This document shows positions 36,138 through 44,054 of a DNA stretch of 64,000 nucleotides, piece by piece. Origin of the DNA: JBFFZF01 sp050732695 (GTDB lineage Bacteria > Gemmatimonadota > Gemmatimonadetes > Longimicrobiales > RSA9); assembly GCA_050732695.1 (NCBI GenBank), contig JBOHRL010000033.1, forward strand, positions 104,581 through 168,580, read 5' to 3'. The notes under the pieces were generated by a model, which was not told where the DNA came from, ran no database searches, and saw nothing but the letters and a program-made list of their open reading frames with translations. Numbering within the stretch: the first letter of the stretch is position 1; each line of letters begins with the position of its first letter. The position numbers and the translations under genes were made by a program.

Positions 36138-37760
36138 TCAGACGTCGGTCGCGCGCAGTCGGTCCTCGAGCGTCGCGTCCGGTTCCACGAAGATGGTTCG
36201 CACGCGCTCGACCATGACCCTGCCGGGCAATGCCTTGCGTGGTTTGCGCACGTACTTCCTTCTCGTCCAGTCAACCGCGACCACGCCCGAGGTTCGCGCC
36301 TGACTGTGAAGTGCGGCGAGCACCGCAGCTTCGCGTAGATCCGTGCCCGGTGGATTCGCGTCGCGGGCCTCCCACCGCAGCACGACGTGGGCGCCGCCCA
36401 CGCCTCGCGCGTGCAACCAGATGTCATCCGGCCGCGCATGATGGAACGTGAGGCTATCGTTGCCGCGCGCGCCGCGTCCCACGCGCACCTCGAGCCCGCT
36501 GCTTGTTTGATAGCGCCGGTACGGCAGTGCGCGTGGCTGTCCGGGAGGCGGCGCTTCACGCGACGGCGGCATGAGTTCATGCGGCGGTGCCTCACCGGAC
36601 CGTACCTGCTCCTCGAGATGGCTCAGCCGTTCGATCTCCTGTTCGAGGCGCGTCACGAAGGCGGGCAGTCGTGCCGCCGCGCGCTCGCGCTTGCGGGCCG
36701 CATGGAAGAGGCGCTCGGCATTCTCCGCAGGACCCAGCGCAGGATCCAATGAGAGCTGCACCTCGCCTCCCTCGAAATCGTCGAGTGATGCTGTCGTGGT
36801 ACCTCGAGGTGCATGGTGTGGCTGGCTGAGCAGCAGGCCTGCGTGCAGGCGCAGGCTCTCTGCTTCGGCCGGCGCGGCAGTCAACTCGTCGCGCAGACGG
36901 CGCAACCGGGCAAGCATGCGAGCGCGCTGCCGTTCGAGGTGCGTGATGGCCTGTTCGACCGTGGCCGCCTGCGCACCAGTCTGCGCGGCAGCAAACGCAG
37001 CCAGCAGATCGCCGGTCGATCGACACGCGGTGCCGGGCAAAGGCACGGGGTAAGGTTGCGGGCCATCCACGCCATCGAAGATGCACGCCGTGTCATCACT
37101 CGGCTGCAACACGGCAACATAGCGATCATGTGCTTCTTGAAGTCCCGTCGGTACGCGGGTGTGTGCGGCGTCGCCCAGAACCGGCACCGCGTTGAGCGAA
37201 CTCATGTACGCCACGCGGCGAATCAGCTCGCGCGCGCGATCGCCCGGATCTGCGGATTCGAGCAGATCCAGGAACGCGGTTCGATCGAGCGGCGAGTCGG
37301 CGCCGATTCTTGCCGGTCCTTCCGGAAGGCGGTATGCGGCTCCCGCGATGAGCGTGCGCCGCTCGCCCTCATGCGGCGTGAGCACGGCGCGCACGCGGTG
37401 ATCCGGTCCCACGACGATCGCATTGAATCGATGGGTCAGCCACTCGAAGAAGACACGGGGTGCGTCAGCGCCGGCCGCCTCGAACGTCCAGGTCAGGATT
37501 CGTTCATCCGGCAGGGACTGAACGCCTTGGATACGGAGCCCGGCCGGGAGTGCGCTGTCGAGCCGGCCGGACCGGCCTTCGACACAACGGATGCACGGGT
37601 TCGCGGGATCGAACGAGACCACGAGTGATTCACGCGCGAATGCGAGCACGGCTGTGCGGGTTGCGGTATCGAGGCGTAATCCACGAACGGGCTGCCCCCG
37701 GTAGCGGGTGTCGAATGCGCGGGCGAGCGCGCGGACGAGCAGGGAATCGAATCGTATCAT
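36138..37760 (-). CDS. NFACT-family protein (RqcH/Rqc2-like), divergent
   Basis: A 540-residue protein with the NFACT layout: NFACT-N (about 1-200), helical and coiled-coil middle (about 270-410), and NFACT-R at the C-terminus with DIWLHARGVGGAHVVLRW. Bacterial RqcH binds stalled 50S subunits and adds C-terminal Ala tails. The N-terminal domain is divergent: the conserved Asp-Arg pair needed for tRNA recruitment in RqcH appears as E86-R87. I chose the ATG at 37760, which lies 12 bp after a predicted -10. It could be a true RqcH or a specialised paralogue. Confidence 0.78.
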   Translation of the reverse strand: MIRFDSLLVRALARAFDTRYRGQPVRGLRLDTATRTAVLAFARESLVVSFDPANPCIRCVEGRSGRLDSALPAGLRIQGVQSLPDERILTWTFEAAGADAPRVFFEWLTHRFNAIVVGPDHRVRAVLTPHEGERRTLIAGAAYRLPEGPARIGADSPLDRTAFLDLLESADPGDRARELIRRVAYMSSLNAVPVLGDAAHTRVPTGLQEAHDRYVAVLQPSDDTACIFDGVDGPQPYPVPLPGTACRSTGDLLAAFAAAQTGAQAATVEQAITHLERQRARMLARLRRLRDELTAAPAEAESLRLHAGLLLSQPHHAPRGTTTASLDDFEGGEVQLSLDPALGPAENAERLFHAARKRERAAARLPAFVTRLEQEIERLSHLEEQVRSGEAPPHELMPPSREAPPPGQPRALPYRRYQTSSGLEVRVGRGARGNDSLTFHHARPDDIWLHARGVGGAHVVLRWEARDANPPGTDLREAAVLAALHSQARTSGVVAVDWTRRKYVRKPRKALPGRVMVERVRTIFVEPDATLEDRLRATDV

Positions 37761-37772
37761 GGATGGTGTGCG

Positions 37773-37801
37773 ATGATGGGCGCCGGTCCGGCGGCGGTCA
37801 A
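37773..37801 (-). promoter_or_regulatory. Putative promoter of the NFACT gene
   Basis: TTGACC (37801-37796) and CATCAT (37778-37773) are separated by 17 bp on the minus strand. The start site would fall a few bases before the ATG at 37760, giving a very short leader. Confidence 0.5.
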
Positions 37802-37819
37802 ATCCGTGCAACAGCGGCT

Positions 37820-37848
37820 TTGACACCGGGAAGGGCCAACCCTAGCTT
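37820..37848 (+). promoter_or_regulatory. Putative leaderless promoter of panB
   Basis: A perfect TTGACA (37820-37825) is followed after 17 bp by TAGCTT (37843-37848). Seven bases separate the -10 from the GTG at 37856, so transcription should begin at or next to the start codon. No Shine-Dalgarno sequence is present, which agrees. Confidence 0.6.
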
Positions 37849-37855
37849 CTGCGGC

Positions 37856-38665
37856 GTGAGCGAACGCCGGGTGACTGTCCGCGACCTCGTGGAAATGAAG
37901 CAGCGCGGCGAGAAGATCGTCGTGTTGACGGCGTACGATTTCCTGTTCGCGCGACTCGTCGATTCCTGCGGCGTCGACATCGCGCTCGTCGGTGATTCCC
38001 TCGGACAGGTCGTCGCCGGCCTCGATTCGACCTTGCCGGTCACCCTCGATGACATGATCTACCACGCACGCGCCGTCCGTCGCGGCGTCCACCACGCGCT
38101 GATTGTCGTCGACATGCCGTTCCTCACCTTCCACATCTCGCCGTCCGAAACCGTGCGCAACGCCGGCCGCATCCTGAAGGAGACCGGTTGCGAGGCGGTC
38201 AAGATCGAAGGCGGCGATGAAGAGACGGCCCGTCATGTGCACGCGACAGTACGCGCGGGCATCCCGGTCATGGGCCATCTCGGGTTGACGCCGCAGTCCG
38301 TGCATGCACTCGGCGGTTACCGCGTGCAGGGCCGCGATGAGGAAACCGCGCAACGCCTCCACGACGACGCCCTGCGGCTCCAGTCCGCCGGCGTCTTCTC
38401 GATCGTGCTCGAACTTCTGCCCTCGCTCCTCGCAGCATCGATTTCGCGTTCTCTGCACGTCCCGACCATTGGCATCGGTGCCGGTCCCGACACCGATGGC
38501 CAGGTCCTCGTGCTCTACGACATGCTCGGTCTCAACGAGTCGTTCAAGCCGAAGTTCCTGCGTCGCTTCGCGAACCTCGCCGACGCGGCACGCGAGGGCA
38601 TACGGAATTACAGCGAAGCGGTGCGATCCGGCCGCTACCCGGACACCCAGCATTCCTTCGAGTGA
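37856..38665 (+). CDS. panB: 3-methyl-2-oxobutanoate hydroxymethyltransferase
   Basis: A 269-residue TIM-barrel enzyme making ketopantoate, the first step to pantothenate and CoA. Family blocks are LTAYDFLFARLVDSCGVDIALVGDS in part, LPVTLDDMIYH, VKIEGG, MGHLGLTPQSVH and IGIGAGPDTDGQVLV. The GTG at 37856 is chosen because of the promoter position and family length; the frame is open far upstream. The stop overlaps panC (GTGA). Confidence 0.95.
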   Translation: MSERRVTVRDLVEMKQRGEKIVVLTAYDFLFARLVDSCGVDIALVGDSLGQVVAGLDSTLPVTLDDMIYHARAVRRGVHHALIVVDMPFLTFHISPSETVRNAGRILKETGCEAVKIEGGDEETARHVHATVRAGIPVMGHLGLTPQSVHALGGYRVQGRDEETAQRLHDDALRLQSAGVFSIVLELLPSLLAASISRSLHVPTIGIGAGPDTDGQVLVLYDMLGLNESFKPKFLRRFANLADAAREGIRNYSEAVRSGRYPDTQHSFE

Positions 38666-39519
38666 TTACAGTCACCACCCGTGACGGACTCCGGAATGCG
38701 CTCGCCGGCGCGCATCGGGCCGGCACGCGCATCGGCCTCGTTCCGACCATGGGATTCCTTCACGAGGGCCATCTCTCCCTGATCGACATCGCTCGCCGTC
38801 ACACAGATCTCGTGGTCATGTCCCTCTTCGTGAATCCCCTCCAGTTCGGTCCCGGCGAGGACTTCGAACGCTATCCGCGAAATGCAGAGCGTGACGGCGA
38901 CCTCGCTGTGCAACGCGGCGTTCACATCCTGTTCGCCCCGGCCGTCGACGAGTTGTATCCGGACGGCGAACCGCGCACATTCGTTGAAGCGCCCACGCTC
39001 GATGACCGGTTGTGCGGTGCGTTCCGGCCCGGTCATTTTCGTGGCGTGCTCACGGTGGTCGCGAAGTTGTTCAATCTGGTGCGACCCGGCGTGGCCGTGT
39101 TCGGTCGCAAGGATCTCCAGCAACTCGTACTGGTCCGGCGCATGGCAATGGATCTCGACTTCGACGTTACGATCGAGGCGGGCCCGATCGTTCGCGAGAG
39201 CGACGGTCTGGCGATGAGTTCACGCAACGCGTACCTCTCGGCCGACGAACGACAGCAGGCCGCCCTGTTGCGCCGCGCTTTGCTCGATGCCCATGCAGCC
39301 TTCCACGAAGGTGCCCGCACCAGCACGGACCTTCTCGAACTCGCCCGCCGCCGCCTCGCCGAGGGCCCGCTCCTTCGCACGCAGTATGTCGAACTCGTCG
39401 ACCCCGATCGGCTCGAGCCCGTTCCGATCGCAACCGCCGGTGACGTGATCGCGCTCGCCGCTTTCGTCGGCAAGACCCGGCTGATCGACAACCTCAGCCT
39501 CGGTGACACCGCTCCCTGA
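38662..39519 (+). CDS. panC: Pantothenate synthetase
   Basis: A 285-residue ATP-dependent ligase joining pantoate and beta-alanine. The nucleotide-binding motif PTMGFLHEGHLSL, NPLQFGPGEDFERYPR, FGRKDLQQL and the loop MSSRNAYLS are all present. GTG start in a four-base overlap with panB; the stop overlaps the next ATG by one base (TGATG). Confidence 0.96.
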   Translation: MITVTTRDGLRNALAGAHRAGTRIGLVPTMGFLHEGHLSLIDIARRHTDLVVMSLFVNPLQFGPGEDFERYPRNAERDGDLAVQRGVHILFAPAVDELYPDGEPRTFVEAPTLDDRLCGAFRPGHFRGVLTVVAKLFNLVRPGVAVFGRKDLQQLVLVRRMAMDLDFDVTIEAGPIVRESDGLAMSSRNAYLSADERQQAALLRRALLDAHAAFHEGARTSTDLLELARRRLAEGPLLRTQYVELVDPDRLEPVPIATAGDVIALAAFVGKTRLIDNLSLGDTAP

Positions 39520-40103
39520 TGGTTGACGACGGCTGGCTTCTGCGCGCTGCCGCCGGCTGGCTGCCCGTATGGGCCAACGCCAGCTCCACCCGACAGGAAC
39601 ACATGGCGCGCGTCGCCCGCGTCATGGAGGATTGGGCGATTCGCTCCGGCCTCGACCACCAGGATCGCCTGCGCTGGACGGCTGCCGGGTGGTTGCACGA
39701 CGCCCTGCGCGATGCGCCGCCCGAGCACATGGAACCGTGGGTCATGCCACCCTTCGAACAGCTCGACTCGTCGCTCTGGCACGGGCCGGCAACCGCCGAG
39801 CGGCTGACCGCCGAAGGCGTCGAGGAGCCCGCATTGCTGGATGCGATCCGCTACCACACCCTCGGCCATCCCGGGCTCGAGGCGGTCGGGCGCGCTCTCA
39901 TTGCCGCCGACTTCCTCGAGCCCGGCCGGCCTGGCCATCAGGATTGGCGCGCAAGTCTGCGCAAACGGGCACCCGGCGCGATGGATGAAATCGTTCTGGA
40001 AGTGCTGAAGGCGAAGATCGATCGCGCCCTCGGCAAGCGTCAGCCTGTTCGGCCCGAGACCATTGCGATGTGGAACGAATTGACGGCGAGGCGAACGCGG
40101 TGA
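39519..40103 (+). CDS. YqeK-like HD-domain hydrolase
   Basis: A 194-residue HD-domain protein. H28 (QEHMARV) and H60-D61 (WLHDAL) are metal ligands, and AIRYHTLGHPG...ADFLEPGR matches the YqeK pattern. YqeK enzymes hydrolyse symmetrical diadenosine tetraphosphate. The neighbouring LytR_C gene recalls the common nadD-yqeK-lytR-rsfS order, although nadD and rsfS are absent here. Confidence 0.78.
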   Translation: MVDDGWLLRAAAGWLPVWANASSTRQEHMARVARVMEDWAIRSGLDHQDRLRWTAAGWLHDALRDAPPEHMEPWVMPPFEQLDSSLWHGPATAERLTAEGVEEPALLDAIRYHTLGHPGLEAVGRALIAADFLEPGRPGHQDWRASLRKRAPGAMDEIVLEVLKAKIDRALGKRQPVRPETIAMWNELTARRTR

Positions 40104-40570
40104 GTTCCCGGGCCAGCGTACGGAGGGCGCGTTACGAAACGTTGCTCCTCGCGATCGTGCTCGCCAGCGCGAGTGCCTTTGTGGTTTCGTTTGTGGGCGG
40201 CATCGGCGGGAGCGCCGATACGCCGGCGCCAGCAGCGATCGAGTCGTTTGCGCCAGCGAACCTGGATGACACTCGAGTGGGCCGCGTCGAGGTCCTGAAC
40301 GGTGCGGGCGAGGCGGGTTGGGCGCGCGATGCCACAATGCGGTTGCGCGAAGCCGGATTCGATGTCGTCTACTTCGGCAATGCGACCGTGACGGGGGTGG
40401 ACTCGTCGATCGTCTACAGCCGGATCATGAACGATGAGGTCGCGCATGCGGCAGCGCGAGCGCTCGGCATCACGCGCGTCGTCTCACAACCGGACACGAC
40501 GCTCTACGTCGATGCGTCGATCCTGCTGGGCGCGGACTGGCGTCCGTCGATCTCGACGAGGGCGAGGTAG
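40100..40570 (+). CDS. LytR C-terminal-domain protein, membrane anchored
   Basis: A 156-residue protein with one N-terminal transmembrane helix (about 14-36), a short Ala/Pro linker and a LytR_C domain (about 58-150, RVEVLNGAGEAGWARDATMRL opening in part, ending ASILLGADW). The domain occurs at the end of LytR-CpsA-Psr cell-wall ligases or alone after yqeK, as here. Its role is not established. The GTG start overlaps the yqeK stop. The last 67 bp overlap the convergent rlmN. Confidence 0.8.
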   Translation: MSSRASVRRARYETLLLAIVLASASAFVVSFVGGIGGSADTPAPAAIESFAPANLDDTRVGRVEVLNGAGEAGWARDATMRLREAGFDVVYFGNATVTGVDSSIVYSRIMNDEVAHAAARALGITRVVSQPDTTLYVDASILLGADWRPSISTRAR

Positions 40571-41649
40571 GGCTTCGGCGGGTGGGTCTCGTGGTCAGCA
40601 TGCAACTGTCCGCACGCGGCGGCAATATCCTGGCCACGCGGTTCGCGGATCGTTGCATTGACGCCACCCGTTTCGAGGATGGAGGCAAACGCACGCAACC
40701 GCGACGCTGGCGTCGGCTGCCAGTCGGCGCCCGGAATCGGATTGAACGGAATCAGGTTCACGTGCGCATGGAATTCGCGCACGAGTACAGCGAGCTCGCG
40801 CGCAAGCTCGGGGGCATCGTTCAAGCCGTCAATCATCACGTACTCGAACGTTATGCGCCTGCCGCCTGCGGCATCGAACCGGCGTAACGATTCCAGCAAT
40901 TCCGGCAGCGGGTATTTCTTCTCGATCGGAACGAGTCTCGACCGAAGCTCGTGATTGGGCGCATGCAACGAAACGGCGAGCCGGAACTGTTCGGTTCGCT
41001 GCGCCAGTTCGAGAATGCCGGGAACCACGCCCACGGTCGAGACGGTGATGCGGCGCGCACCGAGGCCGTACGCCTGGTTGAGCAGCGTCAGTGCAGGCAT
41101 GACCGCACGCCGGTTCGCGAGCGGTTCGCCCATTCCCATGAAAACGACGTTTCTGATCGGGCCCATGCCGTGCTCGACGGCGTAGCGGCGCGCTGCACGG
41201 AACTGGGCGACGATCTCGCCTGTGTTGAGCTGGCGCCGGTACCCTGACCAGCCGGTCGCGCAGAAGACGCACGCCATGGCGCATCCGGCCTGCGACGAAA
41301 TGCACAGGGTGAGTCTGTCGTGTGCGGGAATCAGAACGGACTCGATGGTTTCGTCGTCCGTGAAGCGCCAGAGATGCTTGACCGTGCCGTCGGTCGAGCG
41401 CGCAATCGTGGCGGGTTCCGGCGAGGTCAACGTGAAGGCGTTGTCGAGAGCGGCGCGCTCCGCGATGGGCAGATCCGTCAGGGCATCGAACGAGAGCGCA
41501 TCGCGCTCGTACAGCCATGCGGTTGTCTGCGCGACGCGGTAGCCCGGCACGCCGCGCGCGGCGAAATGAGCAAGCAGCCGTGACTCTGCTTCGTCACGCG
41601 GAAGATCGAGCAGGGCGATGCGTCTGGCGGCCGAAGTCGTAGCGGTCAT
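40504..41649 (-). CDS. rlmN: Dual-specificity RNA methyltransferase RlmN
   Basis: A 381-residue radical-SAM enzyme methylating C2 of A2503 in 23S rRNA and A37 of some tRNAs. The cluster cysteines are C123, C127 and C130 (GCAMACVFC). The methyl-carrying Cys is in DIAAACGQL (about 351). NVVFMGMGEPLAN and ITVSTVG are family blocks. About 28 residues beyond the usual end overlap the LytR_C gene on the other strand. ATG at 41649 shares a base with the upstream stop. Confidence 0.95.
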   Translation of the reverse strand: MTATTSAARRIALLDLPRDEAESRLLAHFAARGVPGYRVAQTTAWLYERDALSFDALTDLPIAERAALDNAFTLTSPEPATIARSTDGTVKHLWRFTDDETIESVLIPAHDRLTLCISSQAGCAMACVFCATGWSGYRRQLNTGEIVAQFRAARRYAVEHGMGPIRNVVFMGMGEPLANRRAVMPALTLLNQAYGLGARRITVSTVGVVPGILELAQRTEQFRLAVSLHAPNHELRSRLVPIEKKYPLPELLESLRRFDAAGGRRITFEYVMIDGLNDAPELARELAVLVREFHAHVNLIPFNPIPGADWQPTPASRLRAFASILETGGVNATIREPRGQDIAAACGQLHADHETHPPKPYLALVEIDGRQSAPSRIDAST

Positions 41650-42533
41650 CAGAACGCGGTGCTCAGGCGGAACGCGTGTACGGCGCCGACGTCGTTCGGC
41701 AGGTTTTCGCGGAGGACACCGACGGTGAAGCGCCCGAATCGGACAGCCACACCGGCGACCGGGTCCCACGTGTGGCCGTCGAGGCCCGGTTCACCCGCAA
41801 ACCCGATCGACAGGTCCGCCGCATCACGCCACGACGCAGAAGCCGCGACTCTGTGAGACAGGCCGTGGTACTGAGGTGAGCCGCCGGCGCCGTACTGCGC
41901 GCGCACGGCCCAGTCGCCTCGGTGGAGCGCATCGGGAGCGATCTCGAGACCGGCTATCCAGAACGCACCGTCGTCGGCGGTGCGAACCGCTGCGCCGAAG
42001 TGGGGATGCAGCGAATGGTCGATGCGCGCGCTCACGCCGGCACCGATCTCGGCCGCATTCTCGCCGCCGGCCACCTCAGCTCCACGCACGTACTGGACGC
42101 CAGCGCCCAACGCGAGCCGAGGACCGAGCGTACGCACGGCCGCGAGAGCGAACAGATTCTCGCCAAGATCGAGGGGGACAGCGCCGTCTTCGGCGAGCGG
42201 TGAAGTCGTGGTCCGGGTGATCTCGTCGATGCGAAGATTCTGGTAACCGGCGAGTAACGTGGTACGTTCGTCCAGTCGGAGCGCTGCGGCGATGACCGTT
42301 CCATCCAGCCCGGTCGACGACGGACCGCGCACGTCCATCAGCATGGCCTCGCCCCGATCGATGGGAATCGTGACTGCGCCCGGGTTCCAGAAGACGGCGA
42401 TCGGACCGCGCGCCAGCGCATCCGCGCCCGCGCCGGTTCGCGCAGGCATCTCCAGCACCCGTTGCGCATTGACCGGGGCCGACAGCACCAGCCCGAGACC
42501 GATTGCAACGACTCCCGAATATCCGCTTTGCAT
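41649..42533 (-). CDS. Outer-membrane protein, hypothetical
   Basis: A 294-residue secreted protein with a signal peptide ending SAPVNAQ (about residue 24). The mature part has alternating strands with many Gly, Ala and Arg and ends RLSTAF, with a terminal Phe, as in outer-membrane beta-barrels. I recognise no family. I prefer the ATG at 42533, which gives the signal peptide a normal length; the frame continues to 42581. It is coupled to rlmN by TGATG, probably without functional meaning. Confidence 0.7.
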   Translation of the reverse strand: MQSGYSGVVAIGLGLVLSAPVNAQRVLEMPARTGAGADALARGPIAVFWNPGAVTIPIDRGEAMLMDVRGPSSTGLDGTVIAAALRLDERTTLLAGYQNLRIDEITRTTTSPLAEDGAVPLDLGENLFALAAVRTLGPRLALGAGVQYVRGAEVAGGENAAEIGAGVSARIDHSLHPHFGAAVRTADDGAFWIAGLEIAPDALHRGDWAVRAQYGAGGSPQYHGLSHRVAASASWRDAADLSIGFAGEPGLDGHTWDPVAGVAVRFGRFTVGVLRENLPNDVGAVHAFRLSTAF

Positions 42534-42545
42534 GGACTTTGACCG

Positions 42546-42574
42546 TTGAAAGCGCCAGATTGCCAGCTTAACTT
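42546..42574 (+). promoter_or_regulatory. Putative promoter of the EIIA-type gene
   Basis: TTGAAA (42546-42551) and TAACTT (42569-42574) are separated by 17 bp. The start site would lie near 42581, leaving a leader of about 48 bases with GAGG seven bases before the GTG start at 42629. Confidence 0.5.
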
Positions 42575-42628
42575 TACGCAACCGGATCCGGAGCGAGAAC
42601 CCCCCGCCCCGCGTGCCGAGGTGCCCGC

Positions 42629-43084
42629 GTGCTACTCAGCGATCTGCTCACGATCGAACGAATCAAGATCCCGCTCGAGGCAGGCTCGAAGGAGGACCTC
42701 CTGCGCGAGCTGGTTTCGATCGTCGCGAATTCGGATGGGATCGCGGACGAGGATGCGGTGCTGCAAGCGGTGCGCGAGCGGGAATCCATCCTGTCGACCG
42801 GGATCGGTCACGGAGTCGCGATTCCGCATGGCAAATCGCCTTCGGTTCCGGAACTGCGAATGGCTGCCGGGCGCGCTGCTTCACCCGTTGACTTCGACGC
42901 GCTCGACGGCCAACCGGTCGCGCTCTTCTTCCTGCTGGTGGGTCCGGAGTCAGCAGCCGGGCCGCACATCAAAGCGTTGAGCCGGATCTCGCGCATCGTG
43001 CGCCGCGATGATGTACGCGACCGCCTGATCGCTGCCCGAACCCCCGATGAGTTCCTCAAGGCGCTTCAGGACGCCGAGGCCTGA
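42629..43084 (+). CDS. PTS EIIA-type (PtsN-like) phosphocarrier protein
   Basis: A 151-residue EIIA domain of the fructose/nitrogen type. The phosphorylated His is H67 in GHGVAIPHGK. The domain covers the whole protein, and no EIIB, EIIC, HPr or EI gene is adjacent, so a regulatory role like PtsN is more likely than sugar transport. GTG start with GAGG upstream. It faces the next gene tail to tail with a 47-bp gap that contains a 10-bp palindrome (43122-43131). Confidence 0.85.
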   Translation: MLLSDLLTIERIKIPLEAGSKEDLLRELVSIVANSDGIADEDAVLQAVRERESILSTGIGHGVAIPHGKSPSVPELRMAAGRAASPVDFDALDGQPVALFFLLVGPESAAGPHIKALSRISRIVRRDDVRDRLIAARTPDEFLKALQDAEA

Positions 43085-43131
43085 GCCGATCTCCGTTGCC
43101 GAACCGGACAGAATTTCCTTCGAGCCGGCTC

Positions 43132-43533
43132 TCAACCGTCGCGTTCGCCATCCGCGGCGCGCTTCGATTCCGCAGCGCGTTCGGCGTCCGCGGCGCGTTT
43201 GGCCGCTGTCGTGATCTGACGTTTTTCGACGTCGATCTGGCGCGTCAGCGTCCCCACACCGTCACGCAGCATGCGCACCTTCGACGCGTGCGGCATACCT
43301 CGACGGGCCGTGAGTTCGAGCTGTCCGCACAGATTGGCCATCGTGTCCAGACCGGCACCCGCGAGTTGCATCTTGAGTTGATTGAACGCGCGCCGGCACT
43401 GGCCCGCTACGCCTTCGACATCCATGCGCTCGACCGCCAGCTTCTCGACCAGACCACGCACGTGGTGCATTCGATTGCCGAAGCCGTCCAGGGTCTGGAG
43501 TTGTTCCCGGTCCATCGGAGTGAGTCCGCTCAT
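43132..43533 (-). CDS. Small helical protein of unknown function
   Basis: A 133-residue protein, entirely polar and probably helical. The start MSGLTPMDREQLQTL is followed by repeated amphipathic segments with Met and Arg. The C-terminus is Ala/Lys/Arg/Glu-rich (AAKRAADAERAAESKRAA), typical of a coiled coil. I recognise no family. It is favoured over the opposite frame because TACAAT lies exactly seven bases before its ATG and because the sequence is protein-like. The frame is open to 43740, but residues before this Met look non-coding. Confidence 0.6.
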   Translation of the reverse strand: MSGLTPMDREQLQTLDGFGNRMHHVRGLVEKLAVERMDVEGVAGQCRRAFNQLKMQLAGAGLDTMANLCGQLELTARRGMPHASKVRMLRDGVGTLTRQIDVEKRQITTAAKRAADAERAAESKRAADGERDG

Positions 43534-43540
43534 GGGCCGA

Positions 43541-43546
43541 ATTGTA
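43541..43546 (-). promoter_or_regulatory. Putative -10 element, leaderless arrangement
   Basis: TACAAT on the minus strand (five of six matches to TATAAT) ends seven bases before the ATG at 43533. No good -35 is seen at the usual distance. The spacing equals that at panB and meaB. Confidence 0.4.
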
Positions 43547-43670
43547 CGCCGCAACTCGCGTTGCAGCGAGGGCGGACGGCCGCCAAGGATCGTGAATGGC
43601 GAGGAACGGCCCTGCGCAGCACTCGGGCGCGAGGCGCTCAGCCGACCAGCCGAGCGGGTTCGACCGCTCG

Positions 43671-44054
43671 ATGAAGTGGCTCGCGTACGCACCGGCGGCG
43701 GCCTGGACCGCGTTCGTCCTCTGGCTCGGCAGTCGCACATGGGAGGGTGTCGTCGGTGGCTGGGACTGGCAGCCGAACGACAAGTTTCTGCATTTCATCA
43801 TGTACGGAACGCTCGGCCTGCTGCTTCGCTTCGGCTGGCAGTCCGCCGGGCGCCGGCCTGCGGCGCTGCTCCCGTTCCTGTTCGGAGTGGCTGTGGGCGT
43901 CTACGATGAATTGCACCAGCGCACGATTCCGGGACGAACGGCGGACGTTCGCGATTTTCTCGTTGACGTGCTGGCCGTGACGTGCGGCTTCTTTCTGTTC
44001 GCGTTCATCACGCAATTGCGACTTCGGCGAAACCGTGGATTGAGGAGTTCATGA
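43671..44054 (+). CDS. VanZ-like membrane protein
   Basis: A 127-residue protein with about four transmembrane helices and the VanZ-like motifs NDKFLHFIMYGTLGLLL (about 34-50) and YDELHQRTIPGRTADVRDFL (about 83-102). VanZ itself contributes to low-level teicoplanin resistance; most relatives have no known role. ATG at 43671 begins at the first membrane helix; an in-frame start at 43596 would add 25 polar residues. The stop overlaps aspS (ATGA). Confidence 0.82.
   Translation: MKWLAYAPAAAWTAFVLWLGSRTWEGVVGGWDWQPNDKFLHFIMYGTLGLLLRFGWQSAGRRPAALLPFLFGVAVGVYDELHQRTIPGRTADVRDFLVDVLAVTCGFFLFAFITQLRLRRNRGLRSS

Noticed and set aside
43083..43131. Terminator between the EIIA-type gene and the convergent small gene
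   Set aside because: The GAGCCG/CGGCTC arms are only 6 bp with a 37-base loop; the 10-bp palindrome has no loop. Too weak to call.
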